From assembly GCF_900142975.1 (NCBI RefSeq), contig NZ_LT670848.1, forward strand, positions 186,001 through 250,000: a stretch of 64,000 bases of DNA. Reading direction: 5' to 3'. Positions within the stretch are counted from its first letter, which is position 1. Every line of letters starts with the position of its first letter. Source of the stretch: Salegentibacter salegens. GTDB lineage: Bacteria > Bacteroidota > Bacteroidia > Flavobacteriales > Flavobacteriaceae. The position numbers and the translations under genes were made by a program. Below, one piece after another: positions 27,383 through 35,460 of the stretch. The notes below the pieces were generated by a model. The model was not told the origin of the DNA, searched no databases, and saw only the letters and a list, made by a program, of their open reading frames with translations.

Positions 27383-27403
27383 TCTTGTATTCTCTATAAA
27401 AAC

Positions 27404-27437
27404 AAAAATCCCGAGAGTGAACTTTCGGGATTTTTTT
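27404..27437. terminator. Bidirectional terminator between czc and mer-like operons
   Basis: Hairpin with arms AAAATCCCGAGAGT and ACTTTCGGGATTTT around a 2-base loop, with A and T runs outside. It lies 21 bp past the pump stop and 62 bp past the convergent DUF305 stop, so it can serve both operons. Confidence 0.88.
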
Positions 27438-27498
27438 AACCTTTTTATTTAAGTAAACAGATTTTTGCCCTACTATAAAACCGCATATGCATATTTTT

Positions 27499-28062
27499 TT
27501 ATTCTTCCAGGTTTTTGGTTTCCATATTGAGTAAACCTTTGAATTCTGGTAGCGGACGTTTCTCTTTTTCAGCTTCCGATTCAACTATTCCGTTTTCCTT
27601 TATATCATTTATTAACCACTGCATTTCCATAATTTCCCTGCGCTGCGCTTTAATGATTTCATCGGCAAGCTCTCTAACTCTCACATCCTTTATCTGAGAT
27701 CGTTCACTGGTTAGAATAGCAATAGAGTGATGTGGTATCATACCTTCCATGTAGTCTGTGTCTGTAACGGTTACCTGACTTCGCACCAGCCATATAGAAC
27801 CTACTATTAATACCAGACCAAAAGTTAGAATAACAGTATTTATCTTTTTATTTTGATACATATTAAGCATATATCCAAGCATAATTATGATCATTGCACC
27901 GCCCATGATCATGGTCATAAACAAACGGGTTTCACTAAACCAAAAATGATCGATAATTTGATATGAATGGGTGTACATTAAAAAGAACATTGCAATCATA
28001 GAGGTCGCTATCATTGCAAAGAATTTTAAATATTTCTTACTTTCGTTTCGCTTGTTTTCCAT
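27499..28062 (-). CDS. DUF305-domain membrane protein
   Basis: 187 residues. Three to four N-terminal transmembrane segments (FFAMIATSMIAMFFLMYTHS, LFMTMIMGGAMIIIMLGYML and VILTFGLVLIVGSIWLV) are followed by a soluble DUF305 domain: DYMEGMIPHHSIAILTSE with the conserved HH pair, and KAQRREIMEMQWLI. Genes of this family commonly accompany copper, mercury or other metal-resistance operons in Bacteroidetes; the biochemical role is unclear. It lies 195 bp downstream of the GDCCVxC gene, so it may be the last gene of the mer-like operon or have its own promoter. Confidence 0.85.
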   Translation of the reverse strand: MENKRNESKKYLKFFAMIATSMIAMFFLMYTHSYQIIDHFWFSETRLFMTMIMGGAMIIIMLGYMLNMYQNKKINTVILTFGLVLIVGSIWLVRSQVTVTDTDYMEGMIPHHSIAILTSERSQIKDVRVRELADEIIKAQRREIMEMQWLINDIKENGIVESEAEKEKRPLPEFKGLLNMETKNLEE

Positions 28063-28257
28063 GGTTAGAAGTTTTAGTTAGTAATAGTTTTAATAATGGC
28101 TCGCACCTAAAAGTCCAGATCTTTTCAAGATGCCGGAATAGTTATACCTTTCCGGGCCTGGTTTTATAGTCAAGTTAATTATTTTTTTTCTAATGGTGCA
28201 AACTCTACCCGACGAGTGGTTGGTTCTCACAAATCAAAACCCTCTTTTTATAATAAA

Positions 28258-28464
28258 TTAACAACAGCCGGAATTTTTTTGAATGGGAGGACATGGAACC
28301 GAAGCATAGGAACAGAATACGCAGCAGTCGCCTTGTTTTGGTTTTAATACTTCATTGCAATTATCGCATGTATAAAAGAATTGACACGCATCTGTTGGCA
28401 TTTTCACTAATTTACTATGACCGCAATGCGGACAGGTTATCTTTGATTCTATTTCTATATTCAT
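28258..28464 (-). CDS. GDCCVxC-domain small cysteine-rich protein
   Basis: 68 residues with ten cysteines: TCPHCGH, ACQFFYTCDNC, the diagnostic GDCCVFCSY motif, VPCPP and a terminal SGCC. This matches the small GDCCVxC family that accompanies mercury-resistance genes in many Bacteroidetes. The spacing suggests zinc-ribbon-like knuckles plus a free cysteine pair that could hand mercuric ion to the reductase encoded 14 bp upstream. The function is inferred from context. In other genomes one Cys can be selenocysteine; here all are plain Cys codons. Confidence 0.85.
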   Translation of the reverse strand: MNIEIESKITCPHCGHSKLVKMPTDACQFFYTCDNCNEVLKPKQGDCCVFCSYASVPCPPIQKNSGCC

Positions 28465-28477
28465 ATTGTTTCTAAGA

Positions 28478-29827
28478 TTAAAGCATATTCGGAATGTCTG
28501 AAGCTAAAGTAGGATAAGCAAATATCATTTTTCTTAAATTATTTATTGGGATCTCAGTTTTAATAGCCAGTGCGAAAATGTTTATTATTTCTTCTGATAG
28601 AGGCCCGATCAAATGGGCGCCCAAAAGTGTTTGTTTTTCTTTATCAATAATCGTTTTAAAGACATATTTATCTATATTCAACCTTTTAGCATTGAACCAT
28701 TCGCTTGCATCCTGATAGTTAACTTTTATGGTATATCCTTTTTCTTCAGCTTCGATTTCTTTTAGTCCAACACTCGCAAGGCTAGGTAAGGTAAATACAA
28801 TCGTGGGCATAGGAGGATAGCTAATTTTCTTTTTATTCCCTTTAATAATGTTGGAGGCCGCTGTATGACCTTCCAGGACAGCTACAGGCGTTAGGGGTAG
28901 GCCTGCAGTATCTGCAGCATCTCCAGCTGCATAAATATCAGGGTTAGAAGAACTTTGAAGAAAGGAATTTACTTTGATTCCTTTTTCTGAATACTCAATA
29001 TTTGCCTTTTCCAGATCCAGATCCAATATGGAAGGTGGCCTGCCGGAAGCATTAAAAACGGCATCTGTTTTAAAAATCTTTGAACCATAGTTGGACTTTC
29101 CTTCAACGTAAAATTTTTGATCTTTTTTTATAATGGAGTTTACTTCAGTATTCAGGATAAGTTCAATTCCTAAATCTTGTGTAGCTGTCACGAGATGTTT
29201 CACAATATCCTGTTCGAAATCCTTTAACGGTTTTACACCCCGATGTACGATAGTAACTTTTGACCCGCAACGTGCTGCTATATGGGCAAATTCAAAGGCT
29301 ATATAACCTCCTCCAATAAATAAAAGAGATTCTGGAAGTTTTTCCAGATTTAAAAAATCTACACTTGAAAGGGCTAGTTCTCCACCCTTAAATTTTAATT
29401 CTCTGGGCTTTGCTCCAGTTGCGATTACAATTTTGTTAGCTTTAATCTTGGTATCGCCAATGTTTAAAGTATTCTCCGAAATAAATCGAGCTGAAGAATG
29501 ATAGGTGTCGATCCCTTTTTTGTCATATCCTTTTTCTATTTTAGGAGGCATCGCATCTACAAACCATTGTTTAAAAGCCATTATATCTTCCCAATTGACT
29601 TCTGGAACCTTATCGATACCCTTTGCTTTAAGACGCGCAGCGAAATCGCGAACTTCAGTAGTACCAATAATCACCTTCTTTGGATCACATCCTCTCAAGG
29701 CGCAGGTACCCCCATAAGGCAATTCGTCTGTTATAGCTACGCTGAGTCCTTTTGAAGCACATTTATTAGCAATAGTCATCCCGGACATCCCTGAACCTAT
29801 TATGCAAACATCATATTCTTTCATCAT
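28478..29827 (-). CDS. FAD/NAD(P)-dependent disulfide oxidoreductase, mercuric-reductase-like
   Basis: 449 residues. FAD-binding GSGMSGMTIA is near residue 11, a redox-active Cys42-x4-Cys47 pair lies in GGTCALRGCDPKK, an NAD(P)-binding GGGYIAFEFAHIAARCGSKV motif near residue 170, and the second FAD motif IYAAGDAAD near 300. Its place after merTP in an ArsR-controlled operon suggests a MerA role (reduction of Hg(II) to Hg(0)). It has no N-terminal HMA domain, and the C-terminus (FAYPTLASDIPNML) lacks the vicinal Cys pair that classical MerA uses to receive Hg(II). It may be a divergent mercuric reductase helped by the GDCCVxC protein, or another disulfide reductase. Confidence 0.8.
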   Translation of the reverse strand: MMKEYDVCIIGSGMSGMTIANKCASKGLSVAITDELPYGGTCALRGCDPKKVIIGTTEVRDFAARLKAKGIDKVPEVNWEDIMAFKQWFVDAMPPKIEKGYDKKGIDTYHSSARFISENTLNIGDTKIKANKIVIATGAKPRELKFKGGELALSSVDFLNLEKLPESLLFIGGGYIAFEFAHIAARCGSKVTIVHRGVKPLKDFEQDIVKHLVTATQDLGIELILNTEVNSIIKKDQKFYVEGKSNYGSKIFKTDAVFNASGRPPSILDLDLEKANIEYSEKGIKVNSFLQSSSNPDIYAAGDAADTAGLPLTPVAVLEGHTAASNIIKGNKKKISYPPMPTIVFTLPSLASVGLKEIEAEEKGYTIKVNYQDASEWFNAKRLNIDKYVFKTIIDKEKQTLLGAHLIGPLSEEIINIFALAIKTEIPINNLRKMIFAYPTLASDIPNML

Positions 29828-29829
29828 AA

Positions 29830-30444
29830 TTATTCTTTGATTTTTGGAATAACTTTATATCCAGTTTTATTGATAGCCCTATAAATTTCATCTTCTTTTA
29901 CCAGGGATTTATCATACTCAACTGCTGTATTTGAATTTTCATAACTAGCTTTTACTGAAATAATTCCCGGTAGTTTATTTACTTCGCTTTCTACATGAGC
30001 TTCACATCCCGAGCATGTCATTCCTTCTATTTCAACGACTTTTTTCTCTATGTTATTTTCAGCCACTACCATTATCTCTTTTTTTGTAGTAGTATAAAAA
30101 ACATTAGCGTAATAGGGGAAAGCTAACATTAACGCAGTAAAAACTGTAATGATAAAAAGGAAATTTTTAGATTGCCAGAAGGAAATTTTTTCTTCTTCGT
30201 TACACGCGCATTCTATTTCCTTCTGCGTTTTAGACCTCAATTTAAGATACCAGGCAAACACAAGAATTCCTATGGTAAGCCCCATCAAATAAGGACGAAA
30301 AGGTTCTAACCACGCAAACATGGTGACAAGTCCGCTGCTTCCTGCTAAAATAGCCAGAAGGGGAGTAATACAGCATAATGAAGCAGTTATTGCAGTAATT
30401 AAGCTTAAATAAACCGGGCTGTTTGACTTATTTGAATTTTTCAT
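29830..30444 (-). CDS. merTP: MerTP-type mercuric transport fusion protein
   Basis: About 204 residues from ATG 30444; an ATG at 30453 overlapping arsR is also possible. Four hydrophobic helices carry a membrane CC pair (TASLCCITP, MerT type), a cytoplasmic CAC site (IECACNEEE) and a third helix region (NFLFIITVFTALMLAFPYYA). A C-terminal HMA/MerP domain has the metal-binding GMTCSGCEAHV motif. The fusion of MerT-like and MerP-like parts is the form seen in Bacteroidetes mer operons. It would carry Hg(II) inward to the reductase encoded 2 bp downstream. Confidence 0.88.
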   Translation of the reverse strand: MKNSNKSNSPVYLSLITAITASLCCITPLLAILAGSSGLVTMFAWLEPFRPYLMGLTIGILVFAWYLKLRSKTQKEIECACNEEEKISFWQSKNFLFIITVFTALMLAFPYYANVFYTTTKKEIMVVAENNIEKKVVEIEGMTCSGCEAHVESEVNKLPGIISVKASYENSNTAVEYDKSLVKEDEIYRAINKTGYKVIPKIKE

Positions 30445-30445
30445 T

Positions 30446-30817
30446 TCAGGCAATTTTCTTTACTGTTCTGATCGTAGTGAAAATAGAATCAAGGACCGCT
30501 GTTTTATTTTTTACTAACGAATAATATAAAGTTTGTCCTGCTCTCCTTGAAGTGATAAAACCGGCATCCTTAATTTTACGAATATGTTGAGATATCGCTG
30601 GAACACTCATGTCTAAAATATCAGCAATATCACAAGGGCATAATTCATTTTCCATATTTAACAGGAACAAAATTTTTAACCGTACTTCGCTACCTGCAAT
30701 TGAAAGCAGTTTTGTCATTTCCTGAAAATTCTCATCCATTTTTTCTAAAGTTGATTTACAATTTAGAAGTTGTGTATGGTCAGCTTGTGCTCTTGTACAG
30801 GTTATTTCCAATTTCAT
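30446..30817 (-). CDS. ArsR/SmtB-family metalloregulator of the mer-like operon
   Basis: 123 residues with a winged helix-turn-helix (LCPCDIADILDMSVPAISQH, IRKIKDAGFITSRRAGQTLY). Cysteines lie in ELCPCDIAD (alpha3-type metal site position) and in the N-terminal TCTRAQ and LNCKS segments, which could form a thiolate sensor site. It is the first gene of the operon and its stop lies just before merTP. Family role: repressor released from DNA by metal binding. Use of ArsR rather than MerR as the mercury sensor is usual in Bacteroidetes. A palindromic site overlaps its promoter (30854-30869). Confidence 0.9.
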   Translation of the reverse strand: MKLEITCTRAQADHTQLLNCKSTLEKMDENFQEMTKLLSIAGSEVRLKILFLLNMENELCPCDIADILDMSVPAISQHIRKIKDAGFITSRRAGQTLYYSLVKNKTAVLDSIFTTIRTVKKIA

Positions 30818-30834
30818 GTTATTGATTTATTTTC

Positions 30835-30869
30835 CAAAAGTATAATAAAATGCGTATTTAAGCAAATAC
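30835..30869 (-). promoter_or_regulatory. Promoter and ArsR-type operator of the mer-like operon
   Basis: On the minus strand, TTG (30865-30863), a 20-bp spacer and TACTTTTG (30842-30835) form a Bacteroidetes-type promoter 18 bp before the arsR ATG. A perfect inverted repeat GTATTT-AAGC-AAATAC at 30854-30869 covers the -33 element, where repressor binding would block transcription. Confidence 0.65.
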
Positions 30870-30973
30870 TTAAAAAATAAGCTCCTATGTTACTTGGAAT
30901 GCTTTGCTATTTGTAGACGCCACTACTTCGGTTAAAAAGGGTGAGGATGTAGATTGTTACTTAATTTCCAGAT

Positions 30974-31621
30974 ATGCCTCTAGAATATCTCCCGTTTATT
31001 TTCTTTTTTATCGCTTTATTTTTATTGTTCAGTAGGATTTGGTGGCGGTTCGAGTTACCTGGCAATCCTTAGTCTGGTATTAAACGATTTTTATGAAATC
31101 CGGTCTACTGCACTGGTATTTAATATGTTCGTAGGTACTATTGGTACCCTGGTTTTTATCAAAAACGATGTGCTGAAATTAAAACTAATCTGTGCGTTTT
31201 TTGTTTTAAGTATTTCATTGGCCTACCTGGGGGCAGTAATTAAATTATCGCAAACTACTTTTTTTCTCATCCTTGTAGGCGCATTGGTGATGGCAGGTTT
31301 TTCATGATTATAAAATTTGTGCAAAATAACATACAGACTCAAGAATTTTCCAATCCTAAAAAATCTATTCTCGGTGGAAGTATAGGGCTGCTTTCGTGAA
31401 GATCCGGGATAGGAGGAGGGCTTAATATGGCCGGTAACTTTGATATAAGTTATAACCTCATATTTAAATTGATTATTGCCGTTGTCCTTGGTGGAAGCCT
31501 GGGTTCTTATGCTTCTAATAAAAGATTCAACGTGAAATTTCTGGGGTTTCTTACGGCTATGCTTGTATTATATGTAGGGATGCGGTTGGTTTTATCCCAC
31601 GGATTTGATATTCATATTTAA
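30974..31621 (+). pseudogene. Decayed TSUP (TauE/SafE-like) permease
   Basis: Pieces of one TSUP-family membrane protein lie in order in different frames: MPLEYLPFIFFFIALFLLF, then VGFGGGSSYLAILSLVLNDF up to LVGALVMAGFS, then IIKFVQNN...ILGGSIGLLS, and last AGNFDISYNLIFKLIIAVVL with the second family repeat. Lesions seen: a frameshift near 31040, another near 31305, an in-frame TGA at 31397-31399 (inside the second GxGGG motif, LLS*RSGIGGG) and an apparent loss of about 35 codons after it. The family exports sulfur-containing anions. This copy cannot be functional. Confidence 0.85.
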
Positions 31622-32277
31622 AACATGAAGAATTTCCTCTATAAAACTCACCTACTGTCCACCTCTCTTAATCGAAAGTTTCCTACTTAATTGAATGAAT
31701 TATCGGTTTTTAGAACCGGTCAGCACATTACCGCTTCATTCCGCGAAATGCTTCATTTCGGGTAAAGAGCTTCCCTAAGAATATCTTGGGCATCCTTTTT
31801 ATCTTCCTAATGATGTATCCGCTATATAGTAGTTACCGCTCTTCGTGTAATCTTATACTTAATTAGGTAAAAATGGACGCCCGCTAAATCGGAATTCCAT
31901 TCTTTCATTTACTTCGCTACTGTTTATTTTTCAATTTCAGTGTTTCCATTTACTTCCAAGCCGTTGCTGTCCCTACCTTTTTTGTAATGCAAAATACCAA
32001 TATTTAGAAGTTAGTCCAGATTGCATAAGCCAGTCCGTCCCTCCTTTTTATAAACCTTCCCTAATTCTAAATATTGAAAATGTATCAGCATCAAAAAAGG
32101 TAACAGCAAACGGCTCTGTAAGAAGTAAATCAAAAAATAAAAATTATGAAATCATTTCAAAACAACATAACTGGAAGCGAAGTAAAAAAATCAAAAAAGG
32201 AAAACGCTCTGGATATAATAAGTAAATCAATGTTTAATCAACCTGCTTTTAAAGGCAGGTATCTAAATCTTTTAATT
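31622..32277. other. Non-coding stretch between the TSUP remnant and ssb
   Basis: No gene found on either strand. A small hairpin with GAAATG/CATTTC arms lies at about 31741-31762. Another (CCTGC/GCAGG) lies at about 32242-32259, just before ssb. An ATG at 32146 opens a 44-codon frame fused to ssb, but the extension has no similarity to SSB and is probably untranslated. Confidence 0.5.
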
Positions 32278-32622
32278 ATGAGTAATCTAAGAAACCAAGT
32301 ACAGTTAATCGGAAATGTGGGGAATGCCCCGGAAATCAAAAACTTTGAAAGTGGTAAAAAAGTAAGCAGTTTTTCACTGGCTACAAATGAATATTATCAC
32401 AAGGAAGGAGACAAAATTCAACAAACCGACTGGCACAATGTAGTGGCCTGGGGAAAGCAGGCGGAGCTTATTGAGAAATATGTTGATAAAGGAAAAGAAG
32501 TAGCCATACGCGGCAAATTGACTTCCAGATCTTATGAAACCCAAAGCGGGGAGAAACGATTTGTTACCGAAATCTTGGTAAGTGAAATCCTATTCCTTAG
32601 AAATAAAGAAATTACTAATTAA
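32278..32622 (+). CDS. ssb: Single-stranded DNA-binding protein, mobile-element type
   Basis: 114 residues from ATG 32278, chosen because MSNLRNQVQLIGNVGNAPEI is the standard SSB N-terminus. The OB-fold carries the WHNVVAWGKQAELIEKYVDK and GKEVAIRGKLTSRSYET blocks. The protein stops soon after the OB-fold and lacks the acidic C-terminal tail (DDxPF type) that recruits replication partners. This short form is common on Bacteroidetes mobile elements. It is followed by a radC-like gene, another usual member of such elements, so this pair is probably an island-maintenance remnant. Confidence 0.93.
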   Translation: MSNLRNQVQLIGNVGNAPEIKNFESGKKVSSFSLATNEYYHKEGDKIQQTDWHNVVAWGKQAELIEKYVDKGKEVAIRGKLTSRSYETQSGEKRFVTEILVSEILFLRNKEITN

Positions 32623-32635
32623 GAATCTAAAAAAC

Positions 32636-32671
32636 AAAGAGGGCGTTACCGTGGAAGTTTTGCCCTCTTTT
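32636..32671 (+). terminator. Terminator after ssb
   Basis: Hairpin with AAAGAGGGC and GCCCTCTTT arms around an 18-base loop, ending in a T run, 14 bp past the ssb stop and before the radC start. Confidence 0.8.
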
Positions 32672-32931
32672 AATTATTAACCCTTTAAATTAGCTAATAA
32701 TGAAATCCAAAGTTAATGAAATAGCGATAAGCTACAGCGGAAGTTTAAAAAGAAATTTGCTTCCAAAAATAACCAGTTCCAGGTGCGCGGCCGAATTAGC
32801 ATTTGAGCAGTGGAATAAAAATAATATTGAATTGCAGGAAACCTTTAAAATTATACTGCTCAATAATGCGAATAAGGTTAAAGGAATCTATGAACTTTCC
32901 AATGGAGGTATTACCGGAACACTGGTCGATG

Positions 32932-32939
32932 TTCGAATC
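32932..32939. repeat. Left 8-bp target-site duplication of IS256 copy 2
   Basis: TTCGAATC, repeated exactly at 34303-34310 on the other side of the element. Confidence 0.95.
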
Positions 32940-34302
32940 GGGAGTGTTAGCTCAACTCTGTCTGCTTCTTCTCCCGGGGGTACCCCCGGGAGAAGAAAAT
33001 TTTAGTTTTTCGTTTCATTGGTGGCTAAGTCCAACTCTAGCCGACCTTCAAATTTAATAGCTAATTGTTGAACTACCAAACCCCAGTTCTGCAGTGGGGC
33101 GTTCCATTTCTTTTCAATTCTTCTGGTAGCTAGGTAAACCAGCTTCAATAGTGCCATATCATTGGTAAAAGCGCCTTTGGTCTTGGTTACTTTTCTTACC
33201 TGCCGGTGAAAAGCCTCTACGGCATTTGTGGTGTATATGAGTTTTCTAATGGGTGCGGTATATTCAAAATAAGCACTCAATCGGTCCCAGTTATCATTCC
33301 AGGAACGGATCACTATGGGATATCTTTTGCCCCATTTTTCTTCCAGATCCAGTAAAGCCGATTCAGCCTGGTCTTTGGTGTCAGCCTTGTACACCAGTTT
33401 AAGGTCTTTCATAAAATCTTTTTGATCCTTACTGGCCACATACTTCATACTATTGCGGATCTGGTGGACAATACATAGCTGAATATCAGTCTTGGGATAA
33501 ACAGAATGAATGGCTTCACTAAAGCCCGTAAGATTATCCGTACAGGCAATCAGAATATCTTTTAAGCCACGGTTGTTTAATTGGGTCAGCACCTGAAGCC
33601 AAAAATTGGCCCCTTCACTTTCCGAGATATACATACCCAGCACTTCCTTTCTTCCAGCTTTATTTATTCCTAAAATATTATACAAGGCCTTGTGCTTTAC
33701 TTTGCCTTCTTCGCGTACCTTGAAGTGCATCGCGTCGAGCCATAGGATGCAATATACCGGCTCCAAGGGGCGATCCTGCCATTCCTTAACCTTGGGAATC
33801 ACCCGGTCCGTAATATCACTTAGAACGTGTGTGGATATCTTGGAATCATACATTTCCTCTATATGAGCTGAGATATCCCGCAGGCTATTGCCCATCCCGT
33901 ACATGCCTATAATCTGCTTTTCTAAATTATCGGCCAGGATACGCTGGCGTTTCGCTACGATCTCCGGCTCAAAGGTACTGTTACGATCCTGGGGCGTGTT
34001 AATGGTGACGTCCCCTTGGCTGCTCTTTAGGGTCTTTTTGCCTTTGCCATTACGCTTATTACCTGCTTTTGAGCCTTTTTCTTCATCGGAAAGGTGCGAA
34101 GACATTTCTGCTTCCAGGGCCTCTTCCATAAACTCCCTAAGCATTGGAGCAAAAGCGCCGTTTTTGCCGGTTAGGGATTCTCCTGATAAAAATTGTTTTA
34201 ATGCTTTTTCCTTTAATTCCTTAATCTCTTCTTGTGTCATAATCTAGTCTAAAAATTTTAATTTAATTTTCAAAGTCTAGACAGACTTGAGATTACACCC
34301 TC
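32940..34302 (-). mobile_element. IS256-family insertion sequence, copy 2 (1363 bp)
   Basis: Same ends and length as copy 1 (19335-20697) but in reverse orientation, with an 8-bp duplication TTCGAATC at both sides. It is inserted after codon 80 of the radC-like gene. The perfect palindrome after the transposase lies at about 32966-32997. Confidence 0.97.
33002..34240 (-). CDS. IS256-family transposase, copy 2
   Basis: 412 residues, identical in predicted sequence to the transposase at 19397-20635, with all three acidic catalytic residues in place (LDAMHF, TDIQLC, NAVEAFHR contexts). Intact, so this copy is potentially active. The shared sequence of the two copies points to recent transposition within this genome. 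Confidence 0.96.
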   Translation of the reverse strand: MTQEEIKELKEKALKQFLSGESLTGKNGAFAPMLREFMEEALEAEMSSHLSDEEKGSKAGNKRNGKGKKTLKSSQGDVTINTPQDRNSTFEPEIVAKRQRILADNLEKQIIGMYGMGNSLRDISAHIEEMYDSKISTHVLSDITDRVIPKVKEWQDRPLEPVYCILWLDAMHFKVREEGKVKHKALYNILGINKAGRKEVLGMYISESEGANFWLQVLTQLNNRGLKDILIACTDNLTGFSEAIHSVYPKTDIQLCIVHQIRNSMKYVASKDQKDFMKDLKLVYKADTKDQAESALLDLEEKWGKRYPIVIRSWNDNWDRLSAYFEYTAPIRKLIYTTNAVEAFHRQVRKVTKTKGAFTNDMALLKLVYLATRRIEKKWNAPLQNWGLVVQQLAIKFEGRLELDLATNETKN

Positions 34303-34310
34303 TTCGAATC
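34303..34310. repeat. Right 8-bp target-site duplication of IS256 copy 2
   Basis: TTCGAATC, directly followed by the continuing radC coding sequence. Confidence 0.95.
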
Positions 34311-34360
34311 CTATTCGCAGTAGTATTAAAGTCCTTAACCACAGCAATAATTTTATTGCA

Positions 34361-34387
34361 TTATGCAAACTAAATGGATATGTAAAG
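34361..34387. repeat. RIT-like element left terminal inverted repeat
   Basis: Begins TTATGCAAACTAAATGG and ends ATGTAAAG. It pairs with 37821-37847 on the other end. It starts at the junction with radC, and an inner CTTTACATAA lies at 34433-34442. Confidence 0.8.
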
Positions 34388-34446
34388 TAAACAGCTCTAC
34401 CTGCTTAATTCAGTGGTCTATTCCCCAGAATACTTTACATAACCTT

Positions 34447-35460
34447 TTAAAATTTCTTCAGCCACATCATCAAATTTTCATTTTTTGTCCAGTTGGCTGT
34501 TTCATCCGGATTGATATTCACGTATGCTTTTTCCAAGGCTTTCCGTTTTTGTTTGGAATCTGCCCTGGCATAGATTTCTGTAGTTTGAACGGAAACATGA
34601 CCCAGTATATCCCGAATATACACCAGGTTCACTCCAGCTTGTAGTAAGTGCATTGCTTTAGAGTGTCGAAGGGAATGACAGCTTATTTTATCAGGAAGCA
34701 TCATTTTATTTGCTGCCCTTGCCTTTTTAAAATATTTCTGGACAATGTAATGAATCCCAGCACGTGTGAGTTTTTCTTTTCTACTATTAAAGAATAATGG
34801 ATACATATTGGCAGAAGCTGTATCCAACCGGTTCTCCTTTAAATAGTTTTTAAGGTGGCCGGTTTGGGCATCCAGCATGGGTACCACACGGGCTTTCTTT
34901 CCCTTACCAATAATTTTGATGACAGGCGGAGTGTCAAGTCTTAACATAGATGGGGTCAGGTCAATGATTTCCTGTACCCTGGCTCCAGTATCGTACATTA
35001 AAGACAATAGCGCCAAGTCCCTTCGGCCTTTCAGTGTAGTGTGGTCGGGTTGTTGCAGTAACAGTTTCATTGCCTCAATAGTTAGGTAGGTAATAGATTT
35101 ATTCTGAGATCTTTTAAACCTAATGGACAAAATATTCTGGCATTGATATAGATGTTCCAGGCTTTCTTGTTGTAGGAACCTGTAGAAGGAGTGGATAGCC
35201 GCCAAACGGGCATTACGGGTAGCGTTTCCACAATTCCTTATATTTTGTAACCAGTCAAGGTATTCCAGGATCACTTTTTTGGTTACCTTATCTAATGTTA
35301 GTTTCTCTATTTTTATTTTTTTTTCCTTCTGAAGGAATTCAATTAATAAAACAAAGGTATCTCGATATGCTATAATCGTATTATTACTGACTCCTTTTTC
35401 GTGGGGCAGGTATCTGGATACAAAATCAGAGATATACTTGGAAAAATCAGTTGGCTTCAT
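34447..35460 (-). CDS. Tyrosine recombinase 3 of the RIT-like trio
   Basis: 337 residues from ATG 35460 (MKPTDFSKY). The longer frame from 35484 adds only eight residues that are out of context. Catalytic residues are present: Arg in YDTGARVQEI, HxxR in CHSLRHSKAM, His in LGHVSVQTTE and Tyr in IYARAD. A XerC-like N-terminal core-binding domain precedes them (RNARLAAIHSFYRFLQQES). It overlaps the stop of the second recombinase by 14 bp, so translation is coupled. It is the last of the three genes in transcription order. Confidence 0.93.
   Translation of the reverse strand: MKPTDFSKYISDFVSRYLPHEKGVSNNTIIAYRDTFVLLIEFLQKEKKIKIEKLTLDKVTKKVILEYLDWLQNIRNCGNATRNARLAAIHSFYRFLQQESLEHLYQCQNILSIRFKRSQNKSITYLTIEAMKLLLQQPDHTTLKGRRDLALLSLMYDTGARVQEIIDLTPSMLRLDTPPVIKIIGKGKKARVVPMLDAQTGHLKNYLKENRLDTASANMYPLFFNSRKEKLTRAGIHYIVQKYFKKARAANKMMLPDKISCHSLRHSKAMHLLQAGVNLVYIRDILGHVSVQTTEIYARADSKQKRKALEKAYVNINPDETANWTKNENLMMWLKKF

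Noticed and set aside
31397..31399. TGA in the TSUP remnant read as a recoded codon
   Set aside because: Frameshifts and a deletion in the same gene show simple decay, and no selenocysteine-type hairpin is visible next to it.
32146..32277. 44-codon N-terminal extension of ssb
   Set aside because: It has no resemblance to SSB sequence, and the internal ATG at 32278 matches the usual SSB N-terminus.
19335..34302. Composite transposon made of two IS256 copies carrying metal resistance
   Set aside because: The outer flanks do not share a duplication (AATGATCA versus TTCGAATC), and copy 2 has its own duplication on both sides within radC. It inserted alone, so the block did not move as one unit at this site.
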